From the NCBI GenBank assembly GCA_028551475.1, contig CM052356.1:23215884-23279883 (forward strand): a stretch of DNA of 64,000 nucleotides, read 5' to 3'. Made by a program: the position numbers and the translations under genes. Below the pieces are notes generated by a model. The model was not told where the DNA came from. It saw only the letters and a list, made by a program, of their open reading frames with translations, and ran no database searches. This document shows positions 47,944-60,300 of the stretch, piece after piece. Positions within the stretch are counted from its first letter, which is position 1, and the number at the start of each line of letters is the position of its first letter. The stretch is from Casuarina equisetifolia. Taxonomy: Eukaryota > Streptophyta > Magnoliopsida > Fagales > Casuarinaceae.

Positions 47944-49203
47944 TCATGGAGCAGAATCATCAAAGAGAACTTTATAAAACCGTTTTCTTTCTTCTGGGTC
48001 AAACAGACCACCCAACTTATCCCCCTGATCATCACTATCGGAAACTTTAGAGCTTCTGCCCTTGTTTTTATCTGATCGAGGCAAAACCATGTGTTTCCTT
48101 TTCTTCTCTAAGTTCATCAAATGGTGCCTCCGGTTATATTCATGAAGCCCCTCAAGCATTAGCTCCCCAAATTTTTCTTTCACAACAACTAGAGGATCTT
48201 TGTCAATCAATTCTGATCCTTTATATCCCTCTCTAAGAACCACTGTATATATCTGATACTTATTTGAAATGTAAAATATGCCAGGGTGCTTCAGCAGCAA
48301 AACGTTCAATTTCTCAGGCAAGCCAAACTCTCTCCTAAAATGGCCTAGCTTCAAAATTGATGCTTTCTTCCACAGCGTCAATGACAAGAACTCGTGCACC
48401 AAGCCCACATTCCTCTTCTCCATCTCCTTCGATCCCTCTGCTAACCCTCTAGGGTCCAAGTAAGGTGAAATATAAGGAGCTGCATTAAAATCCTGAAATC
48501 TTTCCCATGACTTCACCCAGGTTGAGGGCAATGAACATGAAAAAGATGGCTGAGAACCCTGCTTCTGAGCAGCAGCTTCAATCACAGAAACTGCTAATTC
48601 AGGTTTCCATGAAACCAGTTCAATCTCCAGTGAACTCCGCCTCCCACTATAATTAACAATCCGAAACATATCTGAATATTTTGGCACAATTCGAATTAGA
48701 TAGTCATCTGGAACACCAAAATTCCTCTTTATTTCATTAAGTTTAACAACATTTAGTCTACGATTCAAGCTCATCATAAGCAGCTTTGCCAGCCTCTCAA
48801 CAAATACTGGTTCCTGCATATCTTTGACAGCTTCTTCCTCTTCTACCAAAAACCTCATCCGCTTTGTCAGCCGGAAGTAGTACTCATCAGCTTCAAGATA
48901 GACTTCAAAGCAGCATGGGTATTTTTTGAGCCAATTGAGAGCTCTGCCTTGCAGATCAAGGGTTTTGAATTTCTTCTGGAGTAATTTCACCGGCATTTCC
49001 TGGTTTGGATATCGAAGGATTATGTTCTTGATCTGATTATTGACTATCCATCGACGATTTCTAGATAGAGCTGATTCAAAATCTGCATCCTTCTTCATTG
49101 ACCAGAGTGAAAAATTTCGAATAAGTTGCTGAAGAGAAGATGGTGGAGTATGGAGATGAGAACTACCGTAATGAAGATTTTTCTGAAACATCCTAATCAC
49201 CAT
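47944..49203 (-). CDS. PORR-domain organelle RNA-binding protein
   Basis: The coding part is one exon of 419 residues. The first ATG in frame is at 49203; the open frame extends to 49254 only through non-ATG codons, and that stretch looks like an intron acceptor. The first 35 residues are basic and serine-rich without acidic residues (VIRMFQKNLHYGS), fitting a mitochondrial or plastid targeting peptide. The PORR domain (formerly DUF860) starts near residue 37 (KKDADFESALSRNRRWIVNN) and contains LNWLKKYPCCFEVYLE, FGVPDDYLIRIVPKYSDMF and LLLKHPGIFYISNKY. PORR proteins bind intron RNA and support group II intron splicing in plant organelles, for example WTF1 in plastids and WTF9 in mitochondria. 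Which introns this member serves cannot be told. An acidic and lysine-rich tail (380-419) lies outside the domain. Confidence 0.9.
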   Translation of the reverse strand: MVIRMFQKNLHYGSSHLHTPPSSLQQLIRNFSLWSMKKDADFESALSRNRRWIVNNQIKNIILRYPNQEMPVKLLQKKFKTLDLQGRALNWLKKYPCCFEVYLEADEYYFRLTKRMRFLVEEEEAVKDMQEPVFVERLAKLLMMSLNRRLNVVKLNEIKRNFGVPDDYLIRIVPKYSDMFRIVNYSGRRSSLEIELVSWKPELAVSVIEAAAQKQGSQPSFSCSLPSTWVKSWERFQDFNAAPYISPYLDPRGLAEGSKEMEKRNVGLVHEFLSLTLWKKASILKLGHFRREFGLPEKLNVLLLKHPGIFYISNKYQIYTVVLREGYKGSELIDKDPLVVVKEKFGELMLEGLHEYNRRHHLMNLEKKRKHMVLPRSDKNKGRSSKVSDSDDQGDKLGGLFDPEERKRFYKVLFDDSAP

Positions 49204-50458
49204 ATTGCAGTTCTTTACACAAACCACTTCATGGAGATAGGAAAATAAAAGCAAGAAGTGATAAAATATGATAGCTTCACAAGAATCAGACTCAGGAATT
49301 GTAGGCTCACTTCATCTTGTTACTCTGAGGTTGTGAGTTCGAAAGCAAATCCAAGCTTTTGATCTCTTAAAATGAATGGAGCAGAACTGAGAGAGATGTT
49401 TCTAAATGAAGGATATAATTACGCAGTACTGGAGATCACAGAACCAAGCCAAAGGGTTTATGCAGGAGTCTACCTTTGGAACCTCCTTAAGATATTTTCA
49501 ACCGCACCACCCCATTTCCATGAAGATCAAACCCAATGATACCGGCTCTCAAGCAATTTCCACCAGCGCATTAAGAGACTATAGCAGTTGGACAAAGAAT
49601 GGGGTCCCTATAAACACAAAATGATACAAATTTAAGCTTCAAGAAAATAAAAACAAAAATCTCAAGGGTTCTAAATGGAAGCTCAGTCCAGCGTATTCCA
49701 ACTCCATTAACAAGCTTCCAACAACTGCTTCTAACCAACGCAAACAAAAAATTTCTGCATTTGATATAAAATTGGGCTGATATGAGTTTCGTGTTTACTG
49801 AATTGTAAACACAATCTCAGGCGTCTAATTATGAACGACCCAAAACTTAAAAAGCACAAATCTTTCATTTACAAGAACTACCTTTTTCTCAGAAATTAAG
49901 CAGTGCAGTGAGGGAACAAAAACACAAGCAGCTATAGTGAAGAAATAGGGTCGCCAACATAGCAAAGTTATGAAGGACTGTAAAGAAGCCCTCACCGTGC
50001 AATTCGTTGAGAAGGTTAGACTTTGTTGAAGCGATTCGGCGAGTTTAGGAGCTTTGGCAGATGAACGTTGTCCGGGAACAAGGGGACGGAGCAGAACAAG
50101 CCCTGTCGCTGGATGTCGGGTTGTTTCGGCCAACCCGACTCATGTCCACGGAGCCCGGAGAAGTAGTACGGGTAGTGATCAAAACCCTCGTCAGCACCAA
50201 TAAAACTCGCTTAAAATTTGAACGTTTTAAGAGTACAATCGGAAAATCTGGGGAAATTAGGCCACTTACAGAATTATTATGCATTCTAGTTTAGCACAAG
50301 AATCACACAAACAAACAATAGTAACATTTTCCATCTTAATGGAATTTTGAAAGCAAAACCATTTTCTAATCGCTTATCTTTTTCCAAGGAGACGGTTGTA
50401 TGATTTCGATCTTTCAGGCATTGCTTTTTCTCGGAGGTACGTTTGCAGCATGCCAAGC

Positions 50459-50577
50459 ATAGTAGCAAAGATGAGCCCGTGCTTAGAGGGAGATTAAGTT
50501 CCAACCACAATAGCAATCACGAGCCCTTGGTAGCTTGATGGGGAGATTAAGTCCCAACCATAATAGCAACCACGAGC
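50459..50577. repeat. 53-bp minisatellite, about 2.3 copies
   Basis: GGGAGATTAAGTTCCAACCA begins at 50488 and recurs with two changes at 50541. A partial earlier unit (AGTAGCAAAGATGAGCCCGT) precedes it. The unit ends in CAATAGCAATCACGAGCC-like sequence. Confidence 0.75.
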
Positions 50578-50799
50578 TCTCCTCGCTTGAAAAGAAAAAG
50601 AAAGCATGGTAGCAAGCTTTGAAGAACACAAGGATTATACGCTAGAGTATAGATTCACCCTTTCTTTTCTTCTTCCTTTTTTTACCCTTAACTTTTTCTT
50701 ATCCCCTTAAGAGGGCCTGCTTCATAATAAAAATATGATAAAAAGTGTATATTGTCCTAGTCTCACAAGGACCGACGGCAAATGGAAGGAAAGCAAAAG

Positions 50800-50823
50800 C
50801 CCCCCCCCCCCCCCAAAAAAAAC
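50800..50823. repeat. C15-A9 homopolymer junction
   Basis: A run of 15 C is followed directly by about nine A. Such junctions are error-prone in replication and sequencing, so the exact length should not be trusted. Confidence 0.8.
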
Positions 50824-51337
50824 AAACATAAAAGAATACACAGAAAAGAAAAAGGGTGTATACTATTTAGGCCAACATCTGAAAAACTCCCCACCCATAC
50901 AACAATAGACTAGGAAAAACTCGGGGTAGACGAAGCCTCGAAAAGCGGAGGCCATACTATTACAACAATTTCGATAGTAACAATAAATTTCGTGTTTACT
51001 AGTTAATGACCTGAACTAAAAAAGATCTTCTAGCCCGCAACAAAGGTTGACATGAACGAATTTTACTCCTTCATTGAGAAGAAATACCACAAAGTTCTTT
51101 CCATTCGGCAGTTAACATCATAACCTGTTTTGAGGGGCTGAAGATGCAGCAGTAGAGAGTAAAATGGCTATGCACATATTTCAGACTGGGAAAACCAGTT
51201 CACATACCCTGATCATGTGCCCTCAAATGCAACCAAACCAAACAAGAAAATCTCTTCTCGCTTTGTTTCTGTGTTTGCTTTCAAATTTAAACTCTCTACG
51301 ATCACCAAAAGCATTCTTGACCGAATCAACAAACCGT

Positions 51338-54300
51338 TCAGACAATACTAGGTGGATCCCCCACCCAATTGCAAACAGCACGGGGCCAGCGGGTTTTTAT
51401 GCAGTCCACCAAAGGAGCATGTTGAGAATGCTCTGGTTTAGCAACTTCAGTGTCTTTCCCGCTAGATCCGTTTCCACCTGGAGCAGAAGTCACTGCTACA
51501 TCAGCCATGAATTCCTCAGGCGTCCATCTTGGTGGTACCGAAACCCTCAATTTTGTAAGCCTTGGCCTTTGAATAGGAGTCTCACCTCCTGATGTTACTT
51601 GGCTGCCATTCAAATCTGATTTTGCAATCCCATTAAAATGGTAAAGATCAAACACCTTCTTACCCATCAACCCAGATGAATCCTTCAGACCTCCCATGCT
51701 CTTGTCCAAATCCAAAATAACCTGCCAGAACTCACTCCATACAATAAAACCTGTGTTGCAAAGTTGATCAGCCTTCTCTGCTGGAAGTCTGATATTAGTT
51801 TCCCTGAGAACTTGCTGGAAGCCTTCCACGCTAATGAAGCCCCCACCTCCACTCTGATCTTGAGCATCAAAAGCTTTCCGGATTTGTGATTCCCTCTCCT
51901 CCAGCTCATTCTCATCTTGAACAGTGGTATCAAGAGCAAATAGCACTGTGTAATGCGACTCACTCCCAACAACCCATATTGGCCATTTAGGGCATTTCAG
52001 ATACTGACCAACCTTACAGAAATTGAGGGATTCTAGTAGAGTGAGGAATCCAACCTCCACATTTCTGGATATGCCCTTCAGAAACATGCCACCACCCAAA
52101 TCCATTCTCCCATCAAACACGTTAGGCACAGCTTGCCCACAGAGCAGCAGGTTTACAATTTCCTGTCCCATAACATTCAAGAGAAGAGTATAGTTTTATG
52201 TAGGATCCAACCCAGATGCAAAATTTAAATGGTAAAGCATCAAATAGATCAATTGCTGAAACACCAACTCAGATAAAAATTATCATAGGTTTAAACCTGG
52301 GAGGCATGCCCAAATGGAGCTGTGACTAGAGGTAGGATGGGATCATCCCTGTCAGCCTGAACAGAGTCCTACAAGAAAAGAGAACTTTATTACATTAGCA
52401 ACAAGGTCAGATCACACAGAGAACTGAAGAATAATTGCAGCAAGTGCATTCAATTGACCAGATAATTCCATCACATCAACAGGAGTTCGAAAGCAATTTA
52501 AGTAACTGAAAGTAATTGAAATGGTTCACACAATCAAAGGGCAAGTATGCCAAAATTAAGTGTTCTGTGGCTCGAAAATATAAATTTCTATAGACTCCAT
52601 TAGTGAAAAGAGATATCCATGTGAATTTGTTGCTTTTATTAATTAGACAAAAAACCTCATAAATCAATATTAGTCACACACAAGAATATTATGAATTTCT
52701 GTTGATAAGTGTTATTATCTGTTTTAAATTGCAGAACCGCCATTACTTTTCAATAATTGTTTAAGGGTGATGGCATCACAGCCACAATTGGATGGTTTAT
52801 GCCTCGTTATAGGAATCATTGCATGTTATGGTGATTCTCACTGAGGTGTTGTGGCATGTTATTGCAGATTTGAAGCTTGTCATTTTTATAATCTTCACTA
52901 CCTCTGTAATTATGTCATAGGCGTTATCTGAAAAACTTAGTTATCACCAGAGAATCCTCCAGCAAGATTTAAAGAATAATAACCAGCATTGAGTTGTTGG
53001 TATATCCTGTCACTATTTAATAATGGGAAAAAAAAATTCAATTTACTCTTTATCCCAGGCTAACCTTACTCCATCTTCACTCTTGGGCTGCGATACCACA
53101 TTTCAGTACCAGCCACAATCCAAGTTCAGCAGCCCAACCCAGGCACAATCCACTCCAGCAGGATGCAGCGATAAAAAACACTCCAAGCCCAACAGACCCA
53201 AACCAAACACGAATTTGTGTCACCCAAATCAAGCCCAGTCAACCTGGGCAGAGACCAACCAACTAAGTTCAAGCCTAATATGGAAACCCAAACCTATTTT
53301 CAAGCCAACATTCATATCAGAACCAGATCAACGCAAATCTGCAAGTACTCAGATGGAACTGGCTGCTTTCAGTTCTTTTCTGTTAAGAGGCAGCCAATTT
53401 CAGAGTTCTCTAACATACTTAGGCTAGTTTCAGTATCGTTCCAGCAAATGCACACCAGTTTCAGTGTCTTATGTGACAGTTCAACTGGTTTTTGTGACCT
53501 TTGACAATGTTTTGACCAGTATTGGTAGCTTTTGTTTCATTAGTTTCCAGTTATGTTTCAGCTGGATTTGGTCTTTCCAAGTTAATTTTGCTCTGCTTCA
53601 GCCTATTTATACAGGATTCAGTATTGTTTTAAAATTTTGGCTTAATTCAGACAGCTCACTACATTTTTTTGTCAATTTTCTTAAGTTTTAGTCAGCATAG
53701 CTTATCTTTGGTCCATTTTGTTATTTGCCAACGTAATCCAATTGTTTTACAGTCAATTCAGAGGATTCTTAGCTTGATTCTGCTGTTTTCGACCTTTTTC
53801 TCATATATTTGAGACAATCCAGCGTAAAAGGGCTACCAAATCCAGCATTATCCCATCCACATCATTTCGTTCCAAAGTACACTTAATGTGATAAAATATG
53901 AGGACTATAACAATATACACTAAGACAGTTATAGAACAATCTAATTCCACAAAAGATCTAGTAGAAAAAGACATTCTATTCTCACATGATGTTAGAAGAC
54001 CACATTCTCTCACCCTCTCGCCTCCCCCATACAATAGCATTTCTTTTCTTACACAGAACTGAATAGACATGCTCTGTACACCAATCTCTGCCAATCCACT
54101 TATCCTGTTATCACCAAAACCTAGCTTTGTGAACTGGTGGAGTCTGGCTGTTAAATAACAATAAAACCAGTACTGCCTTAGACCAATTCCCCCAAACATT
54201 TTCCACACGACATCTATACCAATTTCAAAGCATCCAGACAGATGAAAAGGTTAAACAGTGGAGCCAACTTAAGGCAACTCCAAAGGGCTGACCTTTTAGG

Positions 54301-57300
54301 CTTCTCTTATGCCTTGGGACTTGTCAAAAGATAAGCATCAAAGAACTTGCCGCAAAGAAAACACTCAAAGGCTTAACATTCATGTAACTTAAGATTGATT
54401 TTGTATACTATAAGCACCCGATACTCTAATTTTATGCTAAGGGCCCCTCATGTCATCCTAACACAAATCCTATGGAGCTGCTCTACCATTCATGTCAGTC
54501 AATAATGCATCAGAGAATCCAATTCACATTGAAGAAGATTGATATGCAGATTTAATGTTGATGCTCTAAGTATAACCACAAAATAGGTAAGAGTCTAAAT
54601 GGGATAACATCAGTACATTTTTATTTTAAAAAGCAAGCTTCAGGCAGACAAGCATACCAGTCCTCGAGAAAGTAAAGCGGAAATAAGAAATAGCATTGCA
54701 CCCATACGACTTTGGAACATGGGAATCATTTCTTCAAGCCTTTGCAAAGCACTTTCTTCTGATTTGTACACGTCAACTCTTAGAACTTTCCGCAACTCTG
54801 AAGCTGATTCAATTGAGACACCTTCAAGTGCTTTTGTAATGACCTGTGAAGTACAAGAAATTACCAATAAGTAAATAAGAACAGCTAGGAGATATCTACA
54901 ATAATAAGAAAGAAATGAAAAGGTTGGGCATTCAACTCAATCCAGTTTCAAAGTGTTGCTTGACTGGATCAGTAACAGCACAAATTCAGTTACCTCTTCC
55001 TTTGAACTGTATTCACATCCCTCAACATCGTGGCCTATGACACTCAAAGTTGCAAGCACAACCCTCTTATTTTCCCCACATAAAAATAATATCTCCCTCA
55101 TGCTTCTAACCAGGGCTCTGTTCAGAAAAATTAAACAGATTTCAGATACCAAGTTCCACGAATAAAATTCCTCAACTAATAGAGGTAATGAAACACCATG
55201 CTATTGCTGAACATGAAAAAACATTAGATGACCATCAACGTCTCCAACAAAAGACAATCTTACTTTCCAGCTAGTATCACGAGATCATAAGTAACAAAAA
55301 ACAGATATTTTCCACAATTCACAAAAACAAAGACTTAATTAACTAAGGCCATAGCAAGATTACAAGCCACAACCTTCAGGCCAACATTTGTTTACTTGAG
55401 AATATCCAAACATATTTACTAACGTGGATGAAACCAACAAATTACAAAAATCTTGAATATTGAATTTAACAAAAAGCCAAAAATTGTAAGCTTAGCTTAT
55501 CAATCAATTTAAAGTAGAAAAGGGGCAAAATACAAAACTTAAAGAAATGTTAATCCTCCTAAAATAAATATCACTTCTATTTTTGGAAAGGAAGATACCA
55601 GACATGTTTCAAGTTTCAAGATAAATACAAGCGTCAGACATGATGAAAGATGAAATGTTAAACATATCAATCTATCTCTGTTTTGGGTGTTCTCTCTGTA
55701 CGCAAAAGATCCACTATGGTACGGTAAAATAAAAAAGGGAAGTCAGGTAAAGACCTTTTATGCTTTTAGCCATATTAACTTTTAAGACTTATATTCTGTT
55801 ATCTTTTCATTCATTTAAGAATAGTTCCATTACACTGTTCCCCAAGAGAGAACTAACAGGTGCCCTTTTATAAGCTATTCTTAACCGCTCAGGCTTCTCC
55901 TCAATCCAGAGGTTCTCTTCTTGGTTTAGTCAGCCCTTACTTCAAGTGCACTCTTGTCTAGTTCTGTCTAGAGGTGCTGCTCCTTAGGCAGCTCTGTCTT
56001 GTCATGCCTACTCCTGAGCTTCAAGCTTCACCAGCTTCCTTCTTAGCCCACCTATCATTTGCCGTGGAAAGTTCCCATCTTGAATGAGACAGTTCCCCTT
56101 TTCCTTTATAATCTTTAAGATACATTTGAGATCTTATCTTTGACTTATTTAAACTTGAGTCCTCTTTCAATATATAAGTCATTGATAACAGAAATTATAA
56201 GTCTCACATTATATTAAGGAAAAAAAATGAAAGGAAACTGAGGGTCAATGAACCCAACCATGAAAGTGATATCAGCAACCACAAACCCTAACAAAATAAG
56301 TGGTTCATAATGGCGTGGTGGTTCCCAATTGCCCCAATCAAAGGTTGCCAGGGACATGCTCCATCTGCAAGCCACTCTCTGCAGTGGGATGGACCATAAG
56401 GCCCCATTATCAGAGGCGGTCACAAGCCTGGGAGAGCTCAGAACTTGCAAAATGGAACAAGGCTAGGAGATGACTAAACCATCCATATCCACCGCCCTGA
56501 TTGGTAGGTAAACCCCGCACAAGGCCTTTTTTCTTTTTTTATGTCTTTTGCATATGAGGATTTACTGGCATTTTCACACTTATTATCTGTAAGTTAAAAA
56601 ATTTGTTGGAAGTCTAGAATTTAGAATTTATCATCATTTAGGTCTCAAATCTATCAAATTAAGAACTAGAATCTCAAAATCAAAATAAGCAGATATTAAT
56701 GGGGGCTCTGACCTAATTTCCCAATAATAAATTACAGAACATAAGTTTCTCGACAAAAGATCAACAAAGAAAATCACAAGCCTGTACGATCTCTTATATG
56801 ACTGTAAAACAGAAGTGAGCACCAGCATCCGTCTTCATGTGCCTAGTAGACAAAAACTTTGAGAAAAGACAAGTCTCCTACAAATCACTGAATGTTGTTG
56901 TTGTTGCCTCAAAAGCATCACAAAAGAGAAATGATGTGAAAAATTCAAAAGCTCAAAAATTGCAAATATACATAAAAATAGAGGATGGACATATCTAGAG
57001 ATTAGATCATTTTCAATGAAAATCGAACCAAGTTTTTAGGAACGTAAATTTATAGACAAAAAGGGCCATAATTTGATTATGAATATATAAGCGCTCAAAT
57101 AGCATGCATAGCCACAATCAACATGCAATGAACACCATAGAAAAGACAAAAATGATAATGGATATACCACTATTTTTTAGAAGGGTCTAAGGTCCTTTGC
57201 ATAAACTACGAAGCAATTGAACTAGCAATTTATAGCCTAACAATGTCTGTACCAAGACAGGATGCATACACTTCACCATTCCATAATTAATCACCTTGCT

Positions 57301-60300
57301 TTTGCATCTTCTGTAAGAGAAGCAAAATTATTTGAAGCAAAACATTGACTTTTAGACAATCTCCTTGAACCCAAATTCTGTGTCATGCCTGGTGCAACTT
57401 TACCTAATTCATTTGAAAAGAAAAGAATGTATTTGAGAACAAATGCCTGCAAAACCGAACAGAGAGCATTGCACCCATATAAGTACAGGGATGGATTTTC
57501 TCAAAAATAGTAAAATGTAATTTAGCAACAGGAAACAAACTAAAATACAATAAAAACAAGAGAACAGCTACTGATATTAAGTACTGTCTTATATTGCATC
57601 AAAAACCACAAGATTCACCTTTCACATGCAACATGTACTTTGAACATAAAGGACTGCATAGAACAAAGAAGACTCGACTGAATGCATATATAACCTAAAA
57701 AGTTCCCCAGGACAAAATCTTCATAAGAACTTGTTAGTTGACATGAGACTTTAAAAAAGGCCAATTTGCTGAATAGCAAAATTCCAGTCCTTAACCAACC
57801 CAACTTAAGTTTTAAAAGTCCAACACTCAACTAACAATTTGGATTGACCTATCCACCTTAGTTTTAAGTTTCCACCACCCAGTCACCCATTCAGATAGAC
57901 CTATCCACCTTAGGTTTAAGTTTCCAACACTCAATTAACTAATTCAGATTGACCCCACAGCTTCTGGGATTAAATAGTCTGAATGTGATACAACAGACTT
58001 ATTCACCAATTTATCACATGAAGTTGATTATTTCTCATCACTTAAAGTTCCCTTAAAAGAATCCTAGCGAAGGATCAGAATAAAACGTTGGCAATAATTT
58101 GTGGACAATATGATACTCAAATAGGGCTAGGCCCTAGAAATTTAGGACCACGTTACATAGCTGGTAGGCAATTCCCAAAGTCTAGTAATACTTGTAATTA
58201 TCTTAAACTAAACTATGACCGCTCTTACACAAAATATGTCTCACATCCATGTGATACTCAAGTTATAAGTTATAAGACTTATAACTTCATGTTTTGATCA
58301 CCTTTTATATGTCTCACAAAGTTTTGCATGGGTCAGCCAGGCTGAGGCTATTAAACATCGAACCAGGAAACAGGCTGAACTATCCCAGACCAGTATTCCC
58401 ACTCTGTTCCTTATGCTGCTGGCCTGGCTTATGCATGAACATGCTGACAAGCCATTTGAGACCTATAACTGGGATAATACTTTACGAGCACAGACATCAA
58501 CATGCATCAATTAATAACAAATATTGGTGACATCACATCCATACGTAACAATTAAAGAAAATGCCAGATTGTCTTAAGAGAATCACAAACAGCGGCAAAT
58601 ATAGCCACTAGTTTTCTAATATACAAATAGGCGATAGTTACCTCTGATTGGAAGACTCAATTTATTTTGTTCTAAATGTTATAACTAGAAAACATTTTCA
58701 TAATGGATAGATACATGGGAAAGGGTACGATCTGGGACACAAGTCCATAGTCCAGGTAGAGCTTCATTAACCACAACTGAGTTACAAACAAAGAAATTAC
58801 CATGACAGAAGATATGAAGCGACCACAACCATAGACACCTACTATGATCCTAGTTAGATACAGATCATACTGATTCACTCCCAAGAATAAAGTTATACTG
58901 CTCCCATCAACTCTTAAGAATTAGTTTTTCCTTATTTCATCTAAAAAAAAATAAGATTCATGCTAAAACATTGAAAAAATGTCTAGTCTCATACAAAATT
59001 AGGAAATGTGCCCATCACATCATGTCTTGGCGACCTTTCATGAAGGTCACAACTCCCCAATACTTCAAGGAATAGCACCTTCGTGAGTGATCTTGGGGGT
59101 CAATTATTTCTGAGAGGCCACGAAGCCACACACACCACAGGAGTTCATGAAGCCTCCACAAAGCACTTAAAAAGGTTGCACCTCTTTAAGAGAGTGTTGC
59201 CTCTAGGAAGGTTGTGGAGGTTCCACAATTGATCTCTTACAAGCGGATCATGAAGCCACATGACCTCTACCAGAAATAGAAAGTGGTCATACATGTCAAT
59301 CATGGATTTCCAGTGGAGAGAAGAAAGAAAGGTAGTATTTTTTGTAGATGTTTTATGTTTTATTAATATCAATGTCTAACTTAACATAATTAACACATCA
59401 AATATCCCTATAGCAAGTGTATATGAAAAGTGTCAAATGGTCTGGTATCCACGTAACACAATCTACAGGACATGTTATTCACATGGTAACATGACCATCA
59501 TTTTTTGGATGGAAAATTGACAAAAATAATTAAAACCTGTAAACTTGGGAAGTAAAATTATCACTTTAAAAAACCTACTGAACTTGTTCAATAAAGCTGC
59601 AAAATATAGCTAGCAAAATTGGATTTTTAACCCTTGCAAGTTTTACCAAACAAACCCGTAGTTACCAATACAAAAAGCACAGCCAACAAATTTGTTTTCA
59701 ACAATAATCATTCCACCCATGCAAAAGCACGATTAAAGATGAGATTCTGAGTTCAAAACTCACTAGATGCACAAATAGCTTACCAATGAAAAAATAGACA
59801 AAAACACATATGATATGCATCTCTAGTTAGTACAGGCCAAGCCACTTCTTGAGTCATCAACTATATATTGTGAACCTTCCTTCATAATTTCTCACCGATG
59901 CAAGCAAGGATCCATTAAAAGTTTAGGACATAAAGCTTTAACTAATCACCCATATCTTTCACTAATATTTTAAGACTGCCCCATGATACTTTTGATTTCC
60001 TTTATTGTTAGATTTGTTTGTTCTTCCTTAAGGCTAAAATCAAAATGAAAGATTCCTCAGACCTTTGATATTAGTCCACTTCTTATTAATTTTGACAATT
60101 ACAACTAAAGGGCTAATCAAAATTTTAACAGCCTTTCTTCCCTCTGCCTTAGGAGGTATCCTGTTTCCTCATCTAAAACCATTGATTGAGGATAAGCATA
60201 AGTCTTTGATTAATCTAGAAAACAACACATTACTAATCTAAAGCATTCCAAGGAAGATCTTGCTTTAAAGGGGATAAGATCAGTAAGCCTTTGGTTTAAG

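Larger units (their letters stand above)
49204..51337. other. PORR upstream region and intergenic DNA
   Basis: A probable untranslated first exon of the PORR gene lies at about 50150-49996 (minus). It is less AT-rich and ends at a consensus donor (CACG|GTGAGG). The matching acceptor would be near 49226 (CTCCATGAAG). Further right are a minisatellite (50459-50577) and a C15-A9 homopolymer junction (50800-50823). No other gene is supported. Confidence 0.4.

Noticed and set aside
49322..49360. tRNA-like TTGTGAGTTCGAAAGC sequence
   Set aside because: It has a T-arm-like core, but no matching acceptor, D or anticodon arms could be folded around it.
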